NCBI GenBank assembly: GCA_910587155.1
Contig: CAJULA010000012.1
Location: forward strand, 28,296-92,295
Direction of reading: 5' to 3'
Length of the DNA stretch: 64,000 nt
Source of the DNA: an uncultured Lachnospiraceae bacterium
GTDB taxonomy: Bacteria > Bacillota > Clostridia > Lachnospirales > Lachnospiraceae
Part shown: piece by piece, positions 33,455-41,756 of the stretch
Numbering within the stretch: the stretch's first letter is position 1
Layout of the letters: the number at the start of each line of letters is the position of its first letter
The notes under the pieces: generated by a model
Seen by the model: the letters and a program-made list of their open reading frames with translations, nothing else
Told to the model about the DNA's origin: nothing
Database searches by the model: none
Made by a program: the position numbers and the translations under genes

Positions 33455-35269
33455 ATGCGAATTACCAATAAGATCATACAGAACAATTCTCTTACCAATA
33501 TGAATGCCAATAAACTGATGGAAGACAGATACAATAATCAGATGTCCACCGGCAAGAAGATACTGCGGCCCTCTGAGGATCCTGTCCTGGCGATCCGTTC
33601 CCTGCGCCTTCGCACCACATTTTCCGAAGTGATTCAGTACAGGGACAGAAATGCCGAAGATGCGGACAGCTGGATGACGGTTACGGAGGATGCCATCAAA
33701 ACCGTGAGCGATATTATCGAGGATATGCTGGAAGAGTGCAATACCGGCGCTGTAAAGTATAAGCAGTCTTCTGACAGAAAGACGATCCTTGACAATCTCA
33801 AACAGCTCAAAGATGAAATCTACGGTACCGGCGATGCGGATTATGCGGGCAGAGGCCTTTTTACAGGCTACAGAACCGCGACCAAACTCCGTTTCCAGGA
33901 AGATACGAAGCTGCCTTATCAGATTACCGAAAAAGTGGATAAATATGCGCTTGATAATATTACCTATATCAAGATGGATAACGGCAAGGGCAATATCGGC
34001 GAGATCAATGCCGGCAATTATACCGATCCGGATTTTACCTTTGCGGATACCGATGTCAGCAAAGAGACAATTCACCGGCTCAGACTGGCCTATGATAAGC
34101 TGGATGAGAGCGTAAAGCCGGAAATCACATACTGGGAAGGGGATTCCAGAATTCACAATACCCCGACAAGCATTCCGGTGGTGACAGTCTCCAAATATGG
34201 GGAGGTGATCAGTGAGGCGGACGGGATGCCTGTGATAGAGGATGCGACGCAGACACCGCCGGTTGCCGTAAAGGCGGATGCCTATCAGTATGCGCAGAAC
34301 CGCTATAAGACGCAGCCAGTGGATACAGACGGCGACGGTGTGGACGACGCCTATGAGCGGGTGCAGAAAATGGAAGATGCGGATGGTGACGGTGTTCCGG
34401 ATACCCCGGTCTGGGAAACCGATGCGGCCGGCAATCAGATACTGGATGAAAACGGTCAGCCGATCCCCGTCTATGAGATGGAGGCAAATACCCAGCCCTG
34501 TGCCGTATTTATCCCCGAAACCGGTGAGCTGATCTTAAATGATGCGGCCTATAACATGCTTTCCGCCACACGCGACTATTCCAGAACGGAAGGTGTAAAC
34601 GAAGGGGAAATTACCATTACTTATAACAAGGACGACTGGAGAAACGGTGATCTGAGACCGGAGCATTATTTTAAATGCACGGAAGACCCTGACGGCAAGA
34701 AGATAGAACACAATTTCAGCGAAGATTCGGAAGATCAGATCATTTCCTATGATGTGGGCTTTAATCAGGAGCTGAGGGTTAATACGCTGGCCTCAGAGGT
34801 ATATACCCATGCCATCGGCAGGGATGTGCAAGATATCATCGACACACTGGAGCAGGTGCAGGATGTGGAAGCTGCCATCACGGCGCTGACGAAGGTAATT
34901 GAAAACACGGAGACACCCGATGCGGACAAAGAGAAGGCGCAGAGAAATCTGGAGGCGGCCAATAAGACGCTGACTTTCCTGGAAGAAAAGCTGCAGGTAT
35001 CATTCTCTCAGGGCGGCACAAGGATGCAGAATCATTTTGACAAGGCTACGCTGGCATTGACAGAAGTAGGTACACGTTCCAAGAAGCTGGAACTGGTCAA
35101 AGAGCGTCTTTCTTCCCAGAAAACGACGTTCAAGGATCTGATTGCCGACAATGATCAGGTGGATACGGCGGAAGCGGCGACCAATCTCTCCAATGCGAAG
35201 CTGGCTTATGACGCTTCTCTTATGGCTACCGGGAAGATTACGGAAAACACACTGCTGAATTTTATCTGA
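33455..35269 (+). CDS. flgL: Flagellar hook-associated protein 3 with calcium-binding-type insert
   Basis: 604 residues, far above the 300 of most FlgL proteins. The N-terminus MRITNKIIQNNSLTNMNANK with STGKKILRPSEDP and the C-terminus NLSNAKLAYDASLMATGKI are the conserved flagellin-like coiled-coil ends. The central insert carries two thrombospondin-3/EF-hand-like loops: DTDGDGVDD at residues 290-298 and DADGDGVPD at 308-316. Such loops bind calcium in other proteins. The insert would be exposed on the surface at the hook-filament junction. GGGAGGACCAAA precedes the ATG, downstream of the structured leader. Confidence 0.93.
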   Translation: MRITNKIIQNNSLTNMNANKLMEDRYNNQMSTGKKILRPSEDPVLAIRSLRLRTTFSEVIQYRDRNAEDADSWMTVTEDAIKTVSDIIEDMLEECNTGAVKYKQSSDRKTILDNLKQLKDEIYGTGDADYAGRGLFTGYRTATKLRFQEDTKLPYQITEKVDKYALDNITYIKMDNGKGNIGEINAGNYTDPDFTFADTDVSKETIHRLRLAYDKLDESVKPEITYWEGDSRIHNTPTSIPVVTVSKYGEVISEADGMPVIEDATQTPPVAVKADAYQYAQNRYKTQPVDTDGDGVDDAYERVQKMEDADGDGVPDTPVWETDAAGNQILDENGQPIPVYEMEANTQPCAVFIPETGELILNDAAYNMLSATRDYSRTEGVNEGEITITYNKDDWRNGDLRPEHYFKCTEDPDGKKIEHNFSEDSEDQIISYDVGFNQELRVNTLASEVYTHAIGRDVQDIIDTLEQVQDVEAAITALTKVIENTETPDADKEKAQRNLEAANKTLTFLEEKLQVSFSQGGTRMQNHFDKATLALTEVGTRSKKLELVKERLSSQKTTFKDLIADNDQVDTAEAATNLSNAKLAYDASLMATGKITENTLLNFI

Positions 35270-35296
35270 TGACAGGATGAAAAGGAGTATTGTACT

Positions 35297-35758
35297 ATGA
35301 AAATCAAGACCAGGATTTTCGGCGAAATAGAGATAGATGATGACAAAATCATCCGTTTTACCAATGGGATCATAGGTTTTCCCGATCTGAAAGAATTCTC
35401 TCTGATGCATGATGCGGAGCACACGGACGGAGGCGGGATTCAGTGGCTGCAGTCTCTGCAGGAGCCGGGTTTTGCCCTGCCGGTGCTGGATCCTCTCGTG
35501 GTAATGCCTTCGTATAATCCCCAGGTGGAGGATGAGCTGCTTAAACCCATCGGTCGTCTGGATCAGGATCATATGCTGGTGCTGGTTACGCTGACGGTGC
35601 CGTCGGATATCAGAAAGATGAGCGTCAATCTGCGCGCACCCATTGTGGTGCAGACAGAGTCCAGAAAAGCCTGTCAGGTCATCGTGGACGATGAGAAATA
35701 CCCTGTAAAATATCCCATTTATGAGATGTTGCAGGCGGCAAAGAAAGCGGGTGAATAG
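35297..35758 (+). CDS. fliW: Flagellar assembly factor FliW
   Basis: 153 residues, full length. FliW binds flagellin and, when free, antagonises CsrA so that flagellin translation tracks secretion. RIFGEIEIDDDKIIRFTNGI, IIGFPDLKEFSL and the C-terminal QTESRKACQVIVDDEKYPVK are family signatures. AAAGGAG precedes the ATG. It is followed by csrA with one base between stop and start, the normal partner-switch pair. Confidence 0.95.
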   Translation: MKIKTRIFGEIEIDDDKIIRFTNGIIGFPDLKEFSLMHDAEHTDGGGIQWLQSLQEPGFALPVLDPLVVMPSYNPQVEDELLKPIGRLDQDHMLVLVTLTVPSDIRKMSVNLRAPIVVQTESRKACQVIVDDEKYPVKYPIYEMLQAAKKAGE

Positions 35759-35759
35759 T

Positions 35760-35978
35760 ATGCTGGCATTATCCAGAAAGAAGAATGAGGCATTGGTCAT
35801 TAACAACAATATAGAGATCACTGTCCTGGAAATCAAGGGTGAGCAGGTGAAGCTGGGAATCTCGGCGCCACGGGATGTGCCGGTTTACCGCAAAGAGGTA
35901 TATGAACAGATTCAGGAAGCAAACAAGGAAGCCGTAAATACGGAGGGCTTTGAGCAGCTGAAAAACCTCCTGGGCTGA
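35760..35978 (+). CDS. csrA: Carbon storage regulator CsrA
   Basis: 72 residues. An RNA-binding dimer that blocks ribosome access at GGA-containing sites, in this group chiefly on flagellin mRNA. MLALSRKKNEALVINNNIEI, VLEIKGEQVKLGISAPRDVPVYR-type core and extended C-terminal helix match. Start ATG 35760 lies one base after the fliW stop, so translation is coupled. A terminator follows. Confidence 0.96.
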   Translation: MLALSRKKNEALVINNNIEITVLEIKGEQVKLGISAPRDVPVYRKEVYEQIQEANKEAVNTEGFEQLKNLLG

Positions 35979-35998
35979 AAAGCCGGGAGGAAGGCGGG

Positions 35999-36037
35999 AA
36001 AATGTTTATGGATTCTATAAACATTTTCTTTTTTTTG
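35999..36037 (+). terminator. Terminator after csrA
   Basis: AAAATGTTTAT pairs with ATAAACATTTT, followed by a run of eight T. Confidence 0.85.
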
Positions 36038-36052
36038 CCGATAAAAAGAGTA

Positions 36053-36079
36053 GATATAAGGCATATTTGTAACCGATAA
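36053..36079 (+). promoter_or_regulatory. Possible sigma-28 promoter of flaG-fliD
   Basis: ACCGATAA at 36072-36079 is a good sigma-28 -10; at the proper spacing upstream only GATA is found (36053-36056) instead of TAAA. It lies between the csrA terminator and flaG. Confidence 0.45.
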
Positions 36080-36101
36080 TTATCACACGGAGGTGATGGA
36101 T

Positions 36102-36530
36102 ATGAACATTGAGCCAGTAAGCAGTGTAATGACATTTCAGGCACAGACACAGGCACCCAAGCAGAAACCTGCGGAAAAGGCAGCCCCGGCGGACATGGAT
36201 GTAACCGTGGCAACCGTAGAAAAACCTGTAGACAATACGACGCTTGTCGTGGGCAATGCAGGAGAAGCGGACGGGCAGGGCGGACAGGGAGCCGGCGCCA
36301 GGGAGCAGCAGTCTCAGGAGTCCGTCAAAAAGATGGTAGATCAGTTAAATAAAAAGATGAGCAATTCGGAAGCTATCTTCGGCATCCATGAGGATACAAA
36401 CCGCGTGACCATCAAGATCGTAGATAAGGAAACGAAAGAGGTCATCAAAGAGTATCCGCCGGAGAAGACGCTTGACATGATCGCCAAGGTGTGGGAGATG
36501 GCAGGCATTCTGGTTGACGAGAAGCTCTAG
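36102..36530 (+). CDS. flaG: FlaG family flagellar protein
   Basis: 142 residues. The conserved FlaG half is C-terminal: VKKMVDQLNKKMSNSEAIF, GIHEDTNRVTIKIVDKETKE, VIKEYPPEKTLDMIAKVWE. The first 70 residues are low-complexity with glutamine, alanine and glycine. FlaG influences filament length in several bacteria, though its mechanism is unclear. ATG 36102 follows ACGGAGGTG; a GTG at 36093 overlaps that site. fliD starts 12 bases later. Confidence 0.9.
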   Translation: MNIEPVSSVMTFQAQTQAPKQKPAEKAAPADMDVTVATVEKPVDNTTLVVGNAGEADGQGGQGAGAREQQSQESVKKMVDQLNKKMSNSEAIFGIHEDTNRVTIKIVDKETKEVIKEYPPEKTLDMIAKVWEMAGILVDEKL

Positions 36531-36542
36531 GAGGAAAGAAAT

Positions 36543-38744
36543 ATGGCAATGAGAATTTCCGGTATCGCATCCGGATTAGATACTGACAGCATGGTTCAGG
36601 AGCTGGTGAAGGCATCCAGTGCCAAGAAAGAGGAACTGGAAAAAGCGCAGAAGAAACTGGAATGGAAGCAGGAATCCTGGAAAGATCTGAATGCCAAAGT
36701 GTACAGTTTCTTTAATGACCAGCTCAGCAACCTGTCTTTGCAGGGTTCTTACATTAAGAAAAAAACGACGGTGGGAGACAGCAATATTGCCAGTGTGATC
36801 GCAGGCGATACCGCAGTGAACGGGACACAGTCTCTGGCAGTGAAAAAGCTGGCCAAGGCCGGTTCTCTGACCGGCGGCAAGCTGAGCAATGACAAGAGTG
36901 TAAAGAGTTCGACCACATTGTCTGATCTGGCAGGTAAGGCAGGTAACAAACTTGACCCGACAGATAAGGTATCTTTGCGGGTCAACGTAGGCGGTAAGGA
37001 AAAGACCGTTGAGCTGCGGGGATCTTCCACAATAAGTGAAGTGATTAGCAGTCTGAAGGATGCGGGCATCAATGCCAACTTTGACGAGGCTAATCAGCGT
37101 ATTTTCCTGTTTTCCAATCAGACCGGTCAGGAGAATGATTTCACCATCACTGCGGGCAATATGAACGGGCTGGATGCGCTGAATAATCTGGGGCTTTTGA
37201 GTAAGAGCGATCTGGAGGATGCGGAAAATCCTACTTATCAGGAATATCAGTTCTGGGCGGAAGCCTTTAAAGAGCAGCCCGAGGGCAGCGGACAATTCGT
37301 ACTTGATGAGGATATCTATAAAGAGAAGGCAGAGCAGAAAGCGGCGGAAAGAGCTTCTTCCATGATGGAGGATCTGCAGAGCTATATGGCGAGAGTCCAG
37401 GAACTGCGGGAAGAGAGAAGCAAGCTGACAAGTGAAAAAGATCTGAGGAGAAATTTCAATCAGTCGCAGGAAGCACAAAGGCAGCTGGCGGAAACTTCTC
37501 TTGTGCTGCGGGATTATTATCAGGATATTGTCAATGCCGGCAATCAGGCAATCGCAGATCAGAAAAAGATTGTGGATCAGGAGACGGATCCTGATGCAAA
37601 GAAAGCGGCAGAAGAGGAACTTGCGAGACTTACGAAAGCCAATGAAGAGGATCGTGAGAAACTGCGCAAAGCCAGTGAAGGATTTGGTGTGGCTTCTTCG
37701 GCGGCATCGTCCATGGGATCCTCTCTGGATATTCAGTTTGATGAAAATGGTGTGCCCAAGGCTCCTTACAATTTAAAGGAGCGAATGGAAAAGGAGCACA
37801 GAGAGTTTGCGGAGGTAGCAAACAAAGCGCTTCATAGTCTGGAACTTACGGATGCCAGCAAGGCTGCGGCGCGTGTGGTAGGTTCTGATGCAGTGATTAC
37901 CGTAAACGGTGCGGAGTTTACTTCCGACAGCAATACATTTACTATCAATGGCATGACCATCACGGCCAGTGCCGAAAGTGCCGTTACGGCGAGAGATGCA
38001 GTGGGCAATCCCACAAGCTGGGCAGAGACCACCATTACGACAGCGGATGATGTGGACGGTATCTATGATATGGTCAAGGACTTCTTCAAGAAGTACAATG
38101 AACTGATCAAAGAGATGGATACGCTGTACAATGCGGATACGGCGAAAGGCTATGAGCCTCTTACCGATGAAGAAAAGGATGCTCTGTCCGAGACAGAGGT
38201 AGAGCAGTGGGAAAAGAAAATCAAGGATTCCCTTCTGCGCCGGGATGGGGATCTGGGCAAACTGGTTAATATCTTCAAGACGACGATGTTAAGTTCTTAC
38301 TCCTATAACGGAAAAGAGTACAGTCTGTCCAGCTTTGGCATCAATACACTCAGCTATTTCAAGGCAGCGGAGAATGAACGCGGTGTATTCCATATTGACG
38401 GCGATGAGGATGACAGCAATACCTCTGCCAATTCCAATGAGCTGAAAGCAGCCATTGCCAGCGACCCTCAGGCAGTGACCAGCTTCTTCACCCAGCTGGT
38501 AGGTGATCTCAAAGGGAAAGTGCAGGAGGTGATGGAGCGTACCAATTATCGTAGTATGTATAAGATTTATGACGATAAGCGGCTGCAGACGGAATATGAT
38601 GATTACAAGACAAAGATAAAAGATCAGGAGAAGAAACTGCAGGCTCTGGAGGATCGGTACTATAACCAGTTTACACAGATGGAGAAGGCGCTGTCCAAGC
38701 TGAACTCCCAGCAGAGTTATCTCACCAGTCTGTTCGGAGGCTGA
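36543..38744 (+). CDS. fliD: Flagellar cap protein FliD (HAP2) with a coiled-coil insert
   Basis: 733 residues, longer than the usual 450-550. The FliD N-terminal domain starts MAMRISGIASGLDTDSMVQE and has DLNAKVYSFFNDQLSNL and AVNGTQSLAVKKLAKAG; the C-terminal domain includes DGIYDMVKDFFKKYNELIKE and YNQFTQMEKALSKLNSQQSY. Between about residues 235 and 430 lies a glutamate/lysine-rich helical insert (KEKAEQKAAERASSMMEDLQ and following), probably a coiled coil on the cap surface. It caps the growing filament and folds flagellin. fliS follows after 49 bases. Confidence 0.95.
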   Translation: MAMRISGIASGLDTDSMVQELVKASSAKKEELEKAQKKLEWKQESWKDLNAKVYSFFNDQLSNLSLQGSYIKKKTTVGDSNIASVIAGDTAVNGTQSLAVKKLAKAGSLTGGKLSNDKSVKSSTTLSDLAGKAGNKLDPTDKVSLRVNVGGKEKTVELRGSSTISEVISSLKDAGINANFDEANQRIFLFSNQTGQENDFTITAGNMNGLDALNNLGLLSKSDLEDAENPTYQEYQFWAEAFKEQPEGSGQFVLDEDIYKEKAEQKAAERASSMMEDLQSYMARVQELREERSKLTSEKDLRRNFNQSQEAQRQLAETSLVLRDYYQDIVNAGNQAIADQKKIVDQETDPDAKKAAEEELARLTKANEEDREKLRKASEGFGVASSAASSMGSSLDIQFDENGVPKAPYNLKERMEKEHREFAEVANKALHSLELTDASKAAARVVGSDAVITVNGAEFTSDSNTFTINGMTITASAESAVTARDAVGNPTSWAETTITTADDVDGIYDMVKDFFKKYNELIKEMDTLYNADTAKGYEPLTDEEKDALSETEVEQWEKKIKDSLLRRDGDLGKLVNIFKTTMLSSYSYNGKEYSLSSFGINTLSYFKAAENERGVFHIDGDEDDSNTSANSNELKAAIASDPQAVTSFFTQLVGDLKGKVQEVMERTNYRSMYKIYDDKRLQTEYDDYKTKIKDQEKKLQALEDRYYNQFTQMEKALSKLNSQQSYLTSLFGG

Positions 38745-38793
38745 TCGGATTCAAAAAGGTAACGGAAGAACACGGAACAAGGAGGTACCAGGT

Positions 38794-39177
38794 ATGCCAT
38801 TGCCGAATGCGTATGCAGCTTATAACAAGAATAAAGTTCTGACAGCATCCCCTGCGGAGCTGACACTGATGTTGTACGACGGCGCAATCAAATTTTGTAA
38901 CTTTGCCATTGCAGGGATTGAGAACAAAGACGTTGAAAAGGCACACATCAATATTATCAAAACAGAGAAGATCATTGAAGAATTTCTTCGTACCCTGGAT
39001 GAGAAATATCCGGTATATAAGGATTTTGAAAATGTATATAATTATCTGATGCAGCGGCTCCAGGAAGCGAATTTCCACAAGGATAAAGCGATTCTGGAAG
39101 AAGTGCTGACACATCTGCGGAGCATGAGGGATACCTGGAAAGAAGTAATGAAGCAGAACAATACGCATGGCGCCTGA
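38794..39177 (+). CDS. fliS: Flagellin export chaperone FliS
   Basis: 127 residues, the normal size. FliS binds the flagellin C-terminus and prevents premature assembly. NAYAAYNKNKVLTASPAELT, LMLYDGAIKFCNFAIAGIEN and LMQRLQEANFHKDKAILEEV are diagnostic. AAGGAGGTACCAGGT precedes the ATG. The downstream FliT-like gene begins 16 bases after the stop. Confidence 0.96.
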   Translation: MPLPNAYAAYNKNKVLTASPAELTLMLYDGAIKFCNFAIAGIENKDVEKAHINIIKTEKIIEEFLRTLDEKYPVYKDFENVYNYLMQRLQEANFHKDKAILEEVLTHLRSMRDTWKEVMKQNNTHGA

Positions 39178-39193
39178 CAGAGAGAGGATGGAA

Positions 39194-39673
39194 ATGGCAG
39201 AGATCAGACAATATGTGGATATCCTGTTGGAAAGTCTGGAAAGAAAGAAAGGCATACTCGGGATGCTCCTGAAGGAAAACGGCAATCAGGAAGAGGCGAT
39301 CAGGCAGAACAGTGATATGGAAGTGTTTGATCGTACGGTGGAAGCCAAGAGCCGTTTCATTGCAGAACTTGAACTGCTGGACAGTGGATTCGAGAAAGTA
39401 TATGACCGGGTTCGCGAGGAGCTGATGGCTTCCAGAGAATCTTTCAAAGAAGAGATTATCCGTATGCAGCGGCTGATCTCCGAGATCACGGATCTCAGTG
39501 TCAGCATCCGGACATCAGAACAGCGCAACAAACAGTTGGTGGAAAACTATTTTTCCTATACTAAGAACAGGATACGGCAGTCAAAGAAGAGTGTCAGGGC
39601 GGCAAATGACTATTACAGAAATATGCGCCAGACCAATTTCGTAGATCCACAGTTGTTGGATCGAAAGAAATAA
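39194..39673 (+). CDS. FliT-like flagellar chaperone
   Basis: 159 residues, helical throughout. By position after fliD-fliS and by size it is the FliT-type chaperone of FliD, although sequence resemblance to FliT is low, as usual in Clostridia. Start MAEIRQYVDILLESLERKKG at 39194 follows AGAGAGGATGGAA; in-frame ATGs at 39167 and 39188 are alternatives with poorer spacing. The last 60 residues (RNKQLVENYFSYTKNRIRQS and after) are basic. A strong terminator ends the operon. Confidence 0.75.
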   Translation: MAEIRQYVDILLESLERKKGILGMLLKENGNQEEAIRQNSDMEVFDRTVEAKSRFIAELELLDSGFEKVYDRVREELMASRESFKEEIIRMQRLISEITDLSVSIRTSEQRNKQLVENYFSYTKNRIRQSKKSVRAANDYYRNMRQTNFVDPQLLDRKK

Positions 39674-39683
39674 ATGACAGTGA

Positions 39684-39714
39684 GGAACAGACCGGAGGCG
39701 TCTGTTCCTTTTTT
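39684..39714 (+). terminator. Terminator of the flaG-fliD-fliS operon
   Basis: GGAACAGAC pairs with GTCTGTTCC, followed by six T. Confidence 0.88.
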
Positions 39715-39800
39715 ATGCACACGGGCGCCAAGAGGAAAAAGTCAGCATGAGCTGACAGGCGCCCGGCGCACGAGTAGGGAAGATGCCTCTTCCCTACTCG
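39709..39800. repeat. Dispersed structured repeat, copy 1
   Basis: Begins in the terminator T-tract with TTTTTATGCACACGGGCG and runs through GGGCGCC, an unpaired AAGAGGAAAAA, hairpin GTCAGC-ATGA-GCTGAC, and GGCGCCC, then a variable hairpin (CGAGTAGGGAAGA/TCTTCCCTACTCG). Copy 2 is at 45873. A further 9-bp stem (39809-39850) follows. Together these fill most of the 313-base gap 39674-39985. Confidence 0.7.
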
Positions 39801-39876
39801 ATTGCACAGGCCCGCATAAGGAAATTTGCAGCCAGGGCAGCATGCGGGCCGCGTAAGAAAATTAACAGATTGACTC

Positions 39877-39904
39877 TTGCACATTTGTAAAAGCGTGTTA
39901 TAAT
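39877..39904 (+). promoter_or_regulatory. Promoter of the carboxyltransferase gene
   Basis: -35 TTGCAC (39877-39882), 16 bases, -10 TATAAT (39899-39904). Confidence 0.7.
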
Positions 39905-39925
39905 ATACTTTGAGATTCAAAGTAT
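39905..39925. promoter_or_regulatory. FabT-like operator palindrome
   Basis: ATACTTTGA-GAT-TCAAAGTAT is a perfect 9-3-9 palindrome starting right after the -10. The core TTTGA-N3-TCAAA equals the FabT box of streptococci, a MarR-family repressor of fatty-acid synthesis. Confidence 0.5.
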
Positions 39926-39985
39926 TTGAGACGCAAACTATATCAGCTTTTATAAAATTGTGAACGATAAGAAAGGGTCATAACT

Positions 39986-41611
39986 ATGAATTGGGATGAA
40001 GCGATCAGGAATCTTGAGCAGAGGAGGGAGAAGGCTCTGCAGGGCGGAGGCCAGGCAAAGATTGACAAGCAGCATAAGTCCGGTAAGCTGACGGCACGGG
40101 AGCGGATAGAGATACTGCTGGATAAAGAGACCTTCGTGGAGATCGACGGCATGATAGAGTCCAGGATTGATGACTTTGATCTGGATAAAAGAAGGGTCCC
40201 GGGAGACGGTGTGGTAACCGGATACGGCGAGGTTGACGGTCGGCTGGTCTTTGTCGCCAGTGAAGATTTTACAGTGATCGGCGGAACGCTTGGTGAGTAT
40301 CATTCTTTTAAAATATGCCGGATTCAGGATATGGCGATGCAGATGAAAGCGCCCTTGATCTGTATCAATGACAGCGGTGGGGCGAGAATCGAGGAGGGGA
40401 TTTCTTCCCTCAGCGGTTACAGTGGTATGTTTCTCCGTCATACGCAGGCATCCGGTGTGATTCCTCAGATTGCGGTAATCCTGGGGCCCTGTTCCGGCGG
40501 CGCCTGCTATGCGCCTGCGATCTGCGATTATATCTTTATGGTGAGAGATATCTCCAAAATGTTCATTACCGGGCCGAACGTAGTCAAGACCGTAATTAAC
40601 GAGGAAGTGTCCGTAGAGGAACTGGGCGGAGCGGAAGTGCATGCCAAGAAAAGCGGTGTTTCTCATTTTACTTATGATACGGAAGGCGAATGTCTGATGG
40701 GCGTTCGCAAACTGTTGTCCTATCTGCCCAGCAACAACGAACAGCAGCCTCCGGTTATCAAACCGATCCGCGAGAAACAGTCGCTTCTGTTTGCCGTGAA
40801 CAAGATGCTGAACAAGGTAGGTAATTTCGGCAAGACTTACCTGGAGAAGAGTGATGACCAGTGCGCAAGACTTCGTGAGATTGTACCGGACAATTCCAGA
40901 CATCCCTATGATGTGAAAGATGTGATTGACTGTATTGTGGATAATGACAGTTTCTTTGAAGTGCAGAAGGAATTTGCTATGAACGCGGTAGTCGGCTGGG
41001 GGCGCATGGAAGGCAGGACAGTGGGATTTGTAGCCAACCAGGCGAACTGCAGTGCCGGCTCTCTGGATTATCATGCTTCTGATAAAGTGGCAAGATTTAT
41101 TCGCTTTTGCGACTGCTTTAATATTCCTCTTGTCACTTTGGTAGACGTGCCTGCCTTCCTGCCGGGTACTGCCCAGGAACACAGCGGTATCATCCGCCAT
41201 GGAGCAAAAGTACTGTATGCTTATTCGGAAGCTACCGTGCCCAAGATTTCCGTGATTATGCGAAAAGCATACGGCGGCGCCTATATTGCCATGAACTCCA
41301 AAGAGATGGGAGCCGATCTTGTCTACGCATGGCCGATTGCGGAAATTGCCGTTATGGGAGCAGACGGTGCAGTGAACATAGCTTTCAAGAAAAAGATCAA
41401 AGTGGCGGACGATCCGGAAGCCATGCGTCAGCAGTGCAAGAAAGAATATGAAGACAGATTCTTAAACCCTTACGTAGCAGCGTCCAGAGGTTATGTAAAT
41501 GAAGTTATCAAACCCGAAGAGACAAGACTCTGCATCCTCAAGGGGCTCCGTGGCCTGGAAGGCAAAAAAGTTCAGACCCTTTATAAAAAACACGGAAACA
41601 TTCCGTTATAA
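39986..41611 (+). CDS. Acyl-CoA carboxyltransferase (propionyl/methylmalonyl-CoA type)
   Basis: 541 residues, both crotonase-like halves complete. Oxyanion-hole and CoA-binding signatures: INDSGGARIEEGISSLSGYS, ILGPCSGGACYAPAICDYIF, VDVPAFLPGTAQEHSGIIRH and KAYGGAYIAMNSKEMGADL; the C-terminus KKHGNIPL is typical. It resembles the beta subunit of propionyl-CoA carboxylase and the alpha subunit of methylmalonyl-CoA decarboxylase. No biotin carboxylase, biotin carrier or membrane decarboxylase subunit is adjacent, so the function cannot be fixed. AAAGGGTC is the ribosome binding site. The preceding FabT-like operator hints at a lipid-precursor role. Confidence 0.9.
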   Translation: MNWDEAIRNLEQRREKALQGGGQAKIDKQHKSGKLTARERIEILLDKETFVEIDGMIESRIDDFDLDKRRVPGDGVVTGYGEVDGRLVFVASEDFTVIGGTLGEYHSFKICRIQDMAMQMKAPLICINDSGGARIEEGISSLSGYSGMFLRHTQASGVIPQIAVILGPCSGGACYAPAICDYIFMVRDISKMFITGPNVVKTVINEEVSVEELGGAEVHAKKSGVSHFTYDTEGECLMGVRKLLSYLPSNNEQQPPVIKPIREKQSLLFAVNKMLNKVGNFGKTYLEKSDDQCARLREIVPDNSRHPYDVKDVIDCIVDNDSFFEVQKEFAMNAVVGWGRMEGRTVGFVANQANCSAGSLDYHASDKVARFIRFCDCFNIPLVTLVDVPAFLPGTAQEHSGIIRHGAKVLYAYSEATVPKISVIMRKAYGGAYIAMNSKEMGADLVYAWPIAEIAVMGADGAVNIAFKKKIKVADDPEAMRQQCKKEYEDRFLNPYVAASRGYVNEVIKPEETRLCILKGLRGLEGKKVQTLYKKHGNIPL

Positions 41612-41622
41612 GGTAGGCGTAC

Positions 41623-41684
41623 GTATAAAAAGAAAGAACCCCCGGAAAATGGAATCATTTTCCGGGGGTTCTTTCTTTTTATAC
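41623..41684. terminator. Perfect 29-bp bidirectional terminator
   Basis: The arms at 41623-41651 and 41656-41684 are exact complements around a four-base GAAT loop. Stem bases include CCCCCGG flanked by AAAAAGAAAG and CTTTCTTTTT, so it works in both directions. Confidence 0.9.
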
Positions 41685-41700
41685 ATAGGCCGACACACGG

Positions 41701-41756
41701 GACCTCAAAAATCCAGGGAAACGCTTTCATCAGCGCTTCCCTGGATTTTTGAGGTC
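41701..41756 (-). terminator. Terminator of the leftward FliD-like gene, with repeat core
   Basis: GACCTCAAAAATCCAGGGAA and its exact complement form a 20-bp stem; the loop contains ATCAGCGC, and ATCAGCGCTTCC is the core shared with 13689-13719. The outer base of the stem overlaps the stop codon of the gene at 41755. Confidence 0.75.

Noticed and set aside
39709..39860. Riboswitch (c-di-GMP or similar) upstream of the carboxyltransferase
   Set aside because: None of the conserved cores of known classes could be found, and the same element occurs before an unrelated gene.
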